Position numbers and translations under genes: made by a program. From Coriobacteriales bacterium (GTDB lineage: Bacteria; Actinomycetota; Coriobacteriia; Coriobacteriales; JAEZZM01), in assembly GCA_029983705.1 (NCBI GenBank), contig JASBYZ010000099.1:1-5242 (forward strand): 5,242 nt of DNA, in the 5' to 3' direction. The notes below the pieces were generated by a model, which did no database searches, was not told where the DNA came from, and saw only the letters and a list, made by a program, of their open reading frames with translations. Numbering within the stretch: the stretch's first letter is position 1; every line of letters begins with the position of its first letter. Below, in pieces: positions 1-5,165 of the stretch.

Positions 1-192
1 ACTGCTATCAATATTTGACAATACTCCACTAACTTCAACATACTGATCTTTATACTTTTCTGCAGCTTTAAGCGCATTGTTTTTCAAATCATCTTGTAAA
101 TCTTTAGCACTATGTGCACTATACTCTTTAGGCTGTTCAGCAGGTGCAGGAGCATCTTGTTTAGCAGGAGCTGCAGGAGCAGTCTGCTGGTC
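1..192 (-). pseudogene. Cut-off OB-fold (tRNA_anti-like) part of the zinc-ribbon membrane protein
   Basis: Reading on in the same frame past the TAA at 193-195 gives an open frame of 64 codons to the window edge, with no ATG or GTG to start it. It opens with a linker rich in Ala, Pro and Gln. It then becomes a folded-looking segment containing YSAHSAKDLQDDLKNN, KAAEKYKDQYVEVSG and VLSNIDSS. That pattern (Asn, Ala, Lys-Tyr, then a V-x-V-x-G strand and an I-D turn) is typical of the extracytoplasmic tRNA_anti-like OB-fold family, which often follows an N-terminal zinc ribbon and TM helix. The frame is preserved and coding-like, so the stop is probably recent, read through, or a sequence error. 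The 3' end lies outside the window. Family identity is by eye and moderately sure. Confidence 0.55.
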
Positions 193-432
193 TTAACTTA
201 CCGCACCTTGATCCTGACTTGGAGCTTGAGCACTTGTCTGACTTGAGCCATTATTTCCGCCACCAAGTGCGCCGCCAATTCCTGCAAGAACAATTAAAAC
301 CACAACTACAATAAACCACGGTCTTTTATAAATAGGTTTTTTATTTTTTGCACCGCAATTTGGACAGGTTTTTGCACTTGCAGCAATTGGCTTTCCGCAA
401 TTACTACAGGTAGTCATCTTGTTTTTAGCCAT
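193..432 (-). CDS. Zinc-ribbon, single-TM protein, truncated by in-frame stop
   Basis: This 79-residue product begins with a zinc ribbon: two CxxC knuckles, CSNCG and CPNCG, about 14 residues apart near residues 9-27. A basic stretch (KNKKPIYKRP) and one hydrophobic helix (WFIVVVVLIVLAGIGGA) follow, then a Gly/Ser/Gln-rich linker. The expected topology is a cytoplasmic zinc ribbon with the C-terminus outside. I chose the ATG at 432 because AAGGTG lies 5 nt upstream; an in-frame ATG at 447 has no ribosome binding site. The frame ends at TAA 193-195 inside the linker, and the same frame stays open beyond it into an OB-fold-like domain, so this is probably the front half of an interrupted gene. 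It lies 79 nt after the kinase gene on the same strand and is probably cotranscribed with it. Its role is unknown; the zinc ribbon could contact kinase, regulator or nucleic acid. Confidence 0.7.
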   Translation of the reverse strand: MAKNKMTTCSNCGKPIAASAKTCPNCGAKNKKPIYKRPWFIVVVVLIVLAGIGGALGGGNNGSSQTSAQAPSQDQGAVS

Positions 433-511
433 GTTTACACCTTTCAAATACGAATAAGTAAAATGACCTTAATCCAAATAAAAACAATATTCATTAGCTG
501 ACAGCTCAGTA

Positions 512-1708
512 TTATTGGATAAGAGTTCCGGCTAAGCTCATTAAGATAGTCTGAATAATCCCAGCAAAAAAGAAGAAAACAATATAGCCCAAAAAGAGTT
601 TGAGCACAGTATGCTCCCTTAAAAATGGAAGCGACCAGATATTAAATAAATTAAAGAGCAATATAAGGGGCGCAACAAAGAAGAAAAATGCAACAAAAGT
701 GGTCATACTAGCGTCGCTTATCCCAAGTATGGTGGGTTTTATACTCAATGATTTTTGGACTTCACCTATATAAAAAAATATGAATAATACTAAGACTAAA
801 AATGCCACTACCTGCACTGACTTATACACCTTATACGCTAAAGGTCTCTCTTTAAGCCAGGCTACAACTTTAGGAACATACTGTTCTTGAGGCTTTGGGA
901 CAGAAGGGCTTGGCACATTAGTTATGAGCGGATATGATGGCACAGTCTTTGGAGAAAGACAGCCTTCAAGCTCGCTTTTAAAGATTTTTGCTGAGGTTTG
1001 ACGGTATTCAGGATTAAAATCGAGTGCACGTCTTAATTCTGACTTTAATTGCATAGATAAGTTATAGGATTCAAGTTCAGATACTGCATGCTGATTAGGC
1101 CTTTTGCCACTTAGCATAAATAAGATAACAGCTGCTAAAGAGTAGATATCACTTTTAGGGCTGCTCTGCTGATAGCCAAACTGCTCAGGAGCAGCATAGC
1201 CTACCGTACCAAGAATTTCAGTATCGTGTGCTTGCTCTTCTTTAAACACTCGTGCAATCCCCATATCAATTAAGACTGATGTCTTATGCGGGGTCACAAT
1301 AATATTTGAAGGATTAACGTCCCTATGAATAAGTGGAAGTGCTGCTTGTGTATGAAGTGCATCTAGTGCCTCTGCAATATTAAGGGCAATCCCTAAAGCC
1401 TCTTCCTCTTCAAGTGGTCCTTGTTTTTGAACGTATGCTTCAAGGCTTATGCCTTCAACATGTTCTAGAACTACCGCGAGCTCATCGCCCACAACATACC
1501 AGTTATACAGCTTAGGTAGATAGTCTGAATGGGTGTCAGAATACAATGCCCAAAAGGTCTTTGAACTGCCTTTGTAATAGCTATATTTGCGAATATAGTA
1601 GTCATCATCTCTTCGCACCAGCTGCGTTTTCTCGTGCTTAGAGTATTTGATTTCTTTTTCTACTGTGTAAAAATCATCAAGCTCAAGCCCAACTAAATCC
1701 TCAGACAT
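512..1708 (-). CDS. Membrane-anchored serine/threonine protein kinase-like protein
   Basis: The 398-residue product has an N-terminal Hanks-type kinase domain (about residues 10-250) and a C-terminal membrane region. Visible kinase elements are a candidate ATP lysine in YYIRKYS (K41), the catalytic loop HRDVNPSN (HRD 128-130, N135), DMG in place of DFG at 148-150, and GTVGYAAPEQ (APE 173-175) followed by SDIYSLA. No clear glycine-rich loop is visible. After a Pro-rich linker come three hydrophobic helices near 298-314, 335-357 and 370-392. No PASTA or other sensor domain is present. The ATG at 1708 is preferred: it lies 13 nt after the stop of the upstream HTH gene, suggesting translational coupling, and the kinase fold begins soon after. 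An in-frame ATG at 1768 would overlap that gene. It presumably phosphorylates Ser/Thr on a partner at the inner membrane face; the neighbouring HTH protein is an obvious candidate, by inference only. Confidence 0.85.
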   Translation of the reverse strand: MSEDLVGLELDDFYTVEKEIKYSKHEKTQLVRRDDDYYIRKYSYYKGSSKTFWALYSDTHSDYLPKLYNWYVVGDELAVVLEHVEGISLEAYVQKQGPLEEEEALGIALNIAEALDALHTQAALPLIHRDVNPSNIIVTPHKTSVLIDMGIARVFKEEQAHDTEILGTVGYAAPEQFGYQQSSPKSDIYSLAAVILFMLSGKRPNQHAVSELESYNLSMQLKSELRRALDFNPEYRQTSAKIFKSELEGCLSPKTVPSYPLITNVPSPSVPKPQEQYVPKVVAWLKERPLAYKVYKSVQVVAFLVLVLFIFFYIGEVQKSLSIKPTILGISDASMTTFVAFFFFVAPLILLFNLFNIWSLPFLREHTVLKLFLGYIVFFFFAGIIQTILMSLAGTLIQ

Positions 1709-1721
1709 AATAGCTCTACCC

Positions 1722-2159
1722 TTAACGATCTTGAGAAAGATGGCTGATAGTTTCCTCATCCAGCTCATACAAAAGCTCGTTTGTCTCTTGCAAATCCTTG
1801 TGATTTAAGATGCAAAAGATTATGATGCCATCTCGCTTATTTTTTGCGTATAAAGATGCTGCTTCACCATAAAAAAGAAGACGCCCTGTCTCTTGTAAGC
1901 TAAGCTTAAAAGCTAGGGCAAGCTGCAAAAGGCTATCTCTTGAAGCACCTCTTGTGCCATTAAAAATTTGATAGGCATGAGTTGCATTAAGATCAGTCTT
2001 TTTAATAATATCTGAGCGCTTTGCCTCTTTTTCTTTTAAAAGATATGCAAGGTAATTATCTAGACTCTTCGCATCTTGGCTTTCATCTAAATTGTCAAGA
2101 TAGCTCTCAATTCCCTTTTTATTTGATAAAAATTTTAACAGCTCGTCTGTACTTGGCAC
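1722..2159 (-). CDS. XRE-like helix-turn-helix DNA-binding protein
   Basis: This 145-residue protein carries a helix-turn-helix of the Cro/C1 (XRE) type at about residues 36-90. The segment runs AYLLKEKEAKRSDIIKKT, then NATHAYQIFNGTRGASRD, then LLQLALAFKLSLQET, which is the usual order of helix 1-2, recognition helix with the YxIfNGxR signature, and closing helices. The C-terminal 50 residues (to SHLSQDR) are helical and charged and have no recognised domain. The GTG start at 2159 is supported by AGGAG 7 nt upstream. It is the first gene after the hpf terminator, has an extended -10 promoter about 35 nt upstream, and ends 13 nt before the kinase start. It is probably the transcriptional output or autoregulator of the kinase cassette; its target sites are not identified. 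Confidence 0.85.
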   Translation of the reverse strand: MPSTDELLKFLSNKKGIESYLDNLDESQDAKSLDNYLAYLLKEKEAKRSDIIKKTDLNATHAYQIFNGTRGASRDSLLQLALAFKLSLQETGRLLFYGEAASLYAKNKRDGIIIFCILNHKDLQETNELLYELDEETISHLSQDR

Positions 2160-2171
2160 CTAAGATCTCCT
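2160..2171 (-). promoter_or_regulatory. Ribosome binding site fixing the GTG start of the HTH gene
   Basis: AGGAG on the minus strand (2171-2167) lies 7 nt before the GTG at 2159-2157, a good Shine-Dalgarno with normal spacing. Confidence 0.7.
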
Positions 2172-2195
2172 ACGACAAAAATCATTTCTTTTGAT

Positions 2196-2204
2196 ATTGT
2201 AGCA
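2196..2204 (-). promoter_or_regulatory. Extended -10 promoter for the HTH-kinase cassette
   Basis: TGCTACAAT on the minus strand matches the extended -10 form TGnTATAAT with one change. No good -35 is present; the upstream bases are the T-tract of the hpf terminator. The expected transcript would begin about 30 nt before the GTG start of the HTH gene. The same TGnTACAAT motif lies before the structured RNA at 4340-4348, which strengthens both calls. Confidence 0.5.
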
Positions 2205-2217
2205 GGCAAGCAAAGAC

Positions 2218-2255
2218 AAAAAAGACCTGCACTACAATTTTGTAGTACAGGTCTT
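2218..2255 (-). terminator. Strong intrinsic terminator after hpf
   Basis: On the minus strand a 16-bp stem (2255-2240 pairing with 2237-2222, one G-U wobble) closes on a two-base loop and runs into six T residues (2223-2218). It starts about 30 nt after the hpf stop. It separates the hpf unit from the HTH-kinase unit. The plus strand lacks a comparable T-tract, so it looks unidirectional. Confidence 0.9.
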
Positions 2256-2286
2256 GAATGTTTGAATACCTTTGAGCTAATAAAAC

Positions 2287-2892
2287 TTAAGCGTCAAGCT
2301 CTTCAAGTTTAGGCTTAATAATTCCGTATCCACCATTTTTTCTGTGGTAAATAACGTTTGTTGCACCGGTATCTGCATTGGTAAATACAAAGAAGTCATG
2401 ACCTAAGAGATCAGTTTGAACAAGTGCTTGCTCTTCTGTGAGCACAGTAAAGTCAATTACCTTTTCACGTACAAGCTCTTCATCTTCTTCTTCATGGTTT
2501 TCAGCCAAGATCTCATCGATAAACTCTTGGCTTAAAGGCTTACCAGCACTATTTTTATCTATAGCAACGCCAAGGCCCTCAGATCTTTGACGACCATCAA
2601 CTACCTTAGTCTTAAATTTTCTGAGTTGTCGAGTAACACGCGCAGCTGCCTTATCAATTGCGGTATACATATCTGCATCGGCTTCTTGAACGCGTACAAC
2701 TGTACCCTTTGTGCGTAGTGTTACTTCGCAGATACTTTCTGGTTTATCGTGATTTTTCTCAACACGTAAAACCACATCTGCAGTAAGGGGGTCGATATTA
2801 AAGACACGTGCGGCATTTCCAATTTTTTCGTCTACATGGTTGCGCAAGGCATCTGTAACAGTCGTCTTGCGTCCGGTTACTGTGATGTCCAT
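2287..2892 (-). CDS. hpf: Long-form ribosome hibernation promoting factor
   Basis: This 201-residue protein is a long-form HPF (also called RaiA/YfiA family), which binds the 30S subunit and dimerises idle ribosomes into 100S particles during stress or stationary phase. The N-terminal domain (about 1-98) begins MDITVTGRKTTVTDALRNHV and has the conserved DMYTAIDKAAARVTRQLRKFK helix region. A variable acidic linker (about 105-145, with EEEDEE) leads to the C-terminal dimerisation domain (about 146-198), recognised by LTEEQALVQTDLLGHDFFVF, the TGATNVIYHRKNGGYGII strand pair and a final KLEELDA. Length and domain order are normal for the long form. The ATG at 2892 has GGAG 5 nt upstream. It is followed by a strong terminator. 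The gene 5' to it encodes a binding lipoprotein, and further up lies a structured RNA of the kind often found before this gene. Confidence 0.96.
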   Translation of the reverse strand: MDITVTGRKTTVTDALRNHVDEKIGNAARVFNIDPLTADVVLRVEKNHDKPESICEVTLRTKGTVVRVQEADADMYTAIDKAAARVTRQLRKFKTKVVDGRQRSEGLGVAIDKNSAGKPLSQEFIDEILAENHEEEDEELVREKVIDFTVLTEEQALVQTDLLGHDFFVFTNADTGATNVIYHRKNGGYGIIKPKLEELDA

Positions 2893-2907
2893 ATAAACTC
2901 CAATCTA

Positions 2908-2917
2908 GTAGGCCTAC
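2908..2917. repeat. Perfect 10-bp palindrome in the hpf leader
   Basis: GTAGGCCTAC lies 15 bp before the hpf start codon, just upstream of its ribosome binding site. On the minus strand it is preceded by a small 6-bp hairpin with an AAAA loop (about 2924-2939). Together these could form leader structure or an operator, but either may be chance. Confidence 0.3.
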
Positions 2918-2983
2918 ATTTTACGTTAGCTTTTGCCAACGATTTAATATCCATTTAATACCCTCAAAAGATTAATCTAGGCA

Positions 2984-3000
2984 GGCAAAGCTGTTTTGCC
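2984..3000 (-). terminator. Weak hairpin between binding-protein gene and hpf
   Basis: GGCAAA and TTTGCC form a 6-bp stem with a 5-nt loop, starting 9 nt after the binding-protein stop. The expected T-tract is poor (TGCCTAG follows), so it is at best a partial terminator or a 3' stabilising hairpin. The 117-bp spacer to hpf shows no convincing promoter, so some readthrough into hpf is likely. Confidence 0.35.
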
Positions 3001-3009
3001 CTATCTATT

Positions 3010-4065
3010 TTAATTATTTGAGCTATTTTGAGCAGGTTCAAGCCTTCCATTCTCATTAGGAACCATTGCATTTGCTCCAACTTGAGGCTCAGCACTTGAT
3101 GAAGTAATTGCACTACCAGAAGCAAGTACGGATGCTATGTCACTTGGAAGTCCACTAGTATCAATACTTACGCTTGGGCTTGTCTCAACACTTGCACCTG
3201 CCGCCTTAGCTTTCTCTTGAGCAGAAAGTACTTGAGTGTCTTCAGAAAGTGCTGGAAGGTTTTCCACCCACTTTTTCTTAATTAAATCTAACACCCCATT
3301 AGTTGAGATTTTATCTAGTACTCCTTGAATTACTTGAGCAAGAGTAGAGTTTTGGCTTGAAACTAAGACTCCTTCTGCCACAGGAATATCAAGCGAGCCT
3401 GCGTAGGCCACATTATCTTGCATCGATGCTAAATAGCCTCCAGCATATGAATCTGATGCAACATATTTAATCTGACCTTGAGACAGTGCAGTGAAGGCAT
3501 CATTTAAACTCTGATAGGTTTGAATTTGTGCCTTTGGAAAGAGTTTAGACATTAAAGAGTGAGCCTGGGAGTTTTCTTGAACACCAATAACTCCAGACTC
3601 TATATCTTGTTGTGTTGCTACAACAGGCTTTCCGTCAGAGGTGACGGTAAACAATCCTGGTGCATTATCAATATATCTTCCGATAACAGTAAGATCACTA
3701 TTTGCCTGTTCAGAAGAGCCATTCATTGCAATGTCAATCTGACCATTTGCAATTTCTTGGGCTCCCCCGTCTTTGCCTACATCAACAAACTCAACTTTTA
3801 AGCCAAGTTGCTCTGCTACGGCAAGCGCCAAATCTGCTTCAAGGCCCTGTACTTTTCCGTTAGCCTGAACAGAAAATGGTGCATTTTGAAAATCTACACC
3901 CACGCGCAGTACACCATCTTGAGCAATTGCTGGTGGTGTAATTTGTGGGGAAATTGATTGTGATGATTCAGATACGCTTGCCTCATTACAAGCGGATAAG
4001 CCTAAAGTAAGCGCAAGACAGCTGCTTACTAAAAGCGACTGTACAAGCTTAGTCTTGGTACTCAA
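3010..4065 (-). CDS. Lipoprotein solute-binding protein, amino-acid ABC type (SBP_bac_3)
   Basis: This 351-residue protein starts MSTKTK and has a lipoprotein signal: a hydrophobic helix ending in LSAC, with the lipidated cysteine at residue 26. A Ser/Gln/Pro linker precedes a family-3 binding domain at about residues 51-270: VLRVGVDFQNAPFS, GLEADLALAVAEQLGL, then GQIDIAMNG, GVIGVQENSQAH, and a closing LDLIKKKW. This is the two-lobed periplasmic-type fold that captures polar amino acids or related solutes for an ABC importer. The C-terminal 80 residues are a Ser/Ala/Asn-rich low-complexity tail, which is unusual. The TTG at 4065 is preferred, with GGAGG 9 nt upstream. An ATG at 4152 would place coding sequence inside the structured RNA and bury the signal peptide. 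No permease or ATPase gene is in the window. Ligand unknown. Confidence 0.88.
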   Translation of the reverse strand: MSTKTKLVQSLLVSSCLALTLGLSACNEASVSESSQSISPQITPPAIAQDGVLRVGVDFQNAPFSVQANGKVQGLEADLALAVAEQLGLKVEFVDVGKDGGAQEIANGQIDIAMNGSSEQANSDLTVIGRYIDNAPGLFTVTSDGKPVVATQQDIESGVIGVQENSQAHSLMSKLFPKAQIQTYQSLNDAFTALSQGQIKYVASDSYAGGYLASMQDNVAYAGSLDIPVAEGVLVSSQNSTLAQVIQGVLDKISTNGVLDLIKKKWVENLPALSEDTQVLSAQEKAKAAGASVETSPSVSIDTSGLPSDIASVLASGSAITSSSAEPQVGANAMVPNENGRLEPAQNSSNN

Positions 4066-4079
4066 TGGTATAAACCTCC
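4066..4079 (-). promoter_or_regulatory. Ribosome binding site fixing the TTG start of the binding protein
   Basis: GGAGG on the minus strand (4079-4075) lies 9 nt before TTG at 4065-4063. It decides for the TTG start, which gives a normal lipoprotein signal peptide, and against the upstream ATG at 4152. It lies 15 nt beyond the closing helix of the structured RNA. Confidence 0.75.
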
Positions 4080-4094
4080 ATACAATAATACAAG

Positions 4095-4333
4095 GTTCCC
4101 TCCGTTTGACCTGATCTTTGACCCCACACTCGCATACTGGAACGTTTGCCAAAAATGACTACTAGCTCTCTCGCCTGCGAGGCAGATATTGCCTCTAAGT
4201 AAACAGGCGGTACGACTTACCCCTAAGACGCGCCGTGCTCACACATTGCTGTGCTTACGTGGATCCTTTTGACCGCGTCTGCCTTGGACTAAGTTAATAA
4301 ATTATTAACCGCAACCACAAACCCAGAGGGAAC
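4095..4333 (-). ncRNA. Structured RNA, candidate raiA-motif RNA
   Basis: The 338-bp spacer between comF and the binding-protein gene holds a compact 239-nt block. GTTCCCTC at its 5' end (4333-4326) pairs perfectly with GAGGGAAC at its 3' end (4102-4095). The helix continues after a small internal loop as GTTTG/CAAAC (4322-4318 with 4108-4104). Inside are a 7-bp helix AGACGCG/CGCGTCT (4280-4274 with 4232-4226), a hairpin GTTAATA/TATTAAC (4293-4309) and a hairpin GAGGCA/TGCCTC (4179-4195). An extended -10 promoter puts the start at about 4333. No terminator follows, so it is also the leader of the binding-protein mRNA. raiA RNAs are known as roughly 200-nt RNAs of Firmicutes and Actinobacteria, commonly upstream of hpf/raiA genes; the location fits. 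The raiA label is inference from place, size and structure, and I could not compare it with the family model. Confidence 0.65.
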
Positions 4334-4339
4334 AAATTC

Positions 4340-4348
4340 ATTGTATCA
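4340..4348 (-). promoter_or_regulatory. Extended -10 promoter for the structured RNA
   Basis: TGATACAAT on the minus strand fits TGnTATAAT with one change; the -35 region is A-rich with no good match. Seven bases past the -10 is the first G of the closing helix of the RNA (4333), exactly where transcription would be expected to start. Confidence 0.6.
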
Positions 4349-4403
4349 AGTACTCATAGTCTTTTTTCTTATAAGTATTTTAAAACACGTAAACCCTTAA
4401 AAT

Positions 4404-5102
4404 TTACCAGACTCGCGCGAATGCAAGGACATCTACCCGCATCACTCCTCCCTCTTTAAGGCTTTTTGCCGCCTCATTTATCGTAGCTCCCGTAGTTATT
4501 ACATCATCAAGTAAGAGTATGGATGCACCTTCAATACTTGATGGATCAATAATTTTAAATGCGTCTTTCATGTTGTCTTTTCGCTCAAATTTTGAAAGTT
4601 TTCTCTGATCTTTGTTATCTCTCTTTTGCAAAACTAGCTTAAGCGTGATTTGACTTAAGCTCGAAAATTCTTGGGCGATAAGCTCCATATGATCAAAGCC
4701 TCTGCGCCGAAGTGCTGATTTAGAAGCTGGAATGTAGGTCAAACATGAATAATGTGTTTGAGCAAGATGGGATTCAAGATAAGCCTCATGCATATAGCCT
4801 GCAATAAGTGAGTAAAGTCTTTGTTCACCAAAATCTTTATAGCTTTTAATTATAGACTCAGCAATACTATCATGTGCGCAGGCACAGACCGCACTATCAC
4901 AGATCCAATCCTGAGCGCACTCAGTGCAAACAAGGCTTCCATAAGGTGCCCCGCAGCTTTTACAGGCACTTTTTTGCTCAATTCTAAAAAGCTCACGTTT
5001 GCAGTATGGACACAGAAGCTTGCCTGACCTGTTGCAGACCACACACCTGCTAGGCCATAAAAGCTCAAATAGTACTGAAGATAGTAATTTAGTTCTTGTC
5101 AA
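4404..5102 (-). CDS. comF: ComF-family phosphoribosyltransferase-like protein
   Basis: This protein of about 232 residues matches ComFC, which is needed for DNA uptake in naturally competent bacteria and also occurs widely in species not known to be competent. The N-terminal zinc-binding region has four cysteine pairs: CVVC (20-23), CPYC (31-34), CKSC (47-50) and CTEC (59-62). The phosphoribosyltransferase-like part follows: YIPASKSALRRRGFDHMELIA near 124-145, the family's QRKLSKFERKDNMKDAF segment, and the phosphate-binding loop ILLLDDVITTGAT around 195-207. I chose the TTG at 5102, which has GGGG 9 nt upstream and gives MTRTKLLSSV before the first cysteines. A TTG at 5147 is also in frame, but it lies ahead of the terminator hairpin and has no ribosome binding site. 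No clear terminator follows the gene, so readthrough into the RNA is possible. Confidence 0.9.
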   Translation of the reverse strand: MTRTKLLSSVLFELLWPSRCVVCNRSGKLLCPYCKRELFRIEQKSACKSCGAPYGSLVCTECAQDWICDSAVCACAHDSIAESIIKSYKDFGEQRLYSLIAGYMHEAYLESHLAQTHYSCLTYIPASKSALRRRGFDHMELIAQEFSSLSQITLKLVLQKRDNKDQRKLSKFERKDNMKDAFKIIDPSSIEGASILLLDDVITTGATINEAAKSLKEGGVMRVDVLAFARVW

Positions 5103-5139
5103 AAAAATACACCCCACACTTTGAAAAGTGTAGGGTGTA
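5101..5139 (-). terminator. Strong intrinsic terminator after the upstream gene
   Basis: On the minus strand a 14-bp stem (5139-5126 with 5121-5108, one G-U wobble) closes on a 4-nt loop and is followed by seven T residues (5107-5101). It lies 26 nt after the stop of the upstream gene. The last T bases form part of the TTG start proposed for comF, so the two elements abut directly. Confidence 0.9.
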
Positions 5140-5165
5140 GCTCTCAATAAAAGCTTAATTAAATC

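Noticed and set aside
433..511. Terminator or promoter between the kinase and zinc-ribbon genes
   Set aside because: There is only a 4-bp hairpin with a distant T-rich stretch and no convincing -35/-10 pair; I treat the genes as probably cotranscribed.
3559..3801. Plus-strand 80-codon open frame
   Set aside because: It lies wholly inside the binding-protein gene on the other strand, has no recognisable domain and no operon context; it is a shadow frame.
4066..4152. N-terminal extension of the binding protein from an ATG at 4152
   Set aside because: The extra 29 residues precede and bury the signal peptide, have no ribosome binding site, and overlap the 3' part of the structured RNA; GGAGG before TTG 4065 fits better.
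4095..4333. SRP RNA, RNase P RNA or tmRNA as the identity of the structured RNA
   Set aside because: AGGTCAAACGGAGGGAAC faintly resembles the SRP apical loop, but the GGAAGGAAGCAGC core is missing. RNase P GAGGAAAGTCC and tmRNA tag or CCA end are also absent.
4095..4333. Amino-acid riboswitch (lysine or glycine) controlling the binding protein
   Set aside because: The location in front of an amino-acid-type binding protein invites this, but I see neither the lysine-box nor the glycine-riboswitch conserved segments, and there is no terminator or sequestering hairpin at the ribosome binding site.
4821..5068. Overlapping plus- and minus-strand frames of about 70 codons inside comF
   Set aside because: Both are out of frame with the clear ComF motifs and show no domain or ribosome binding site.
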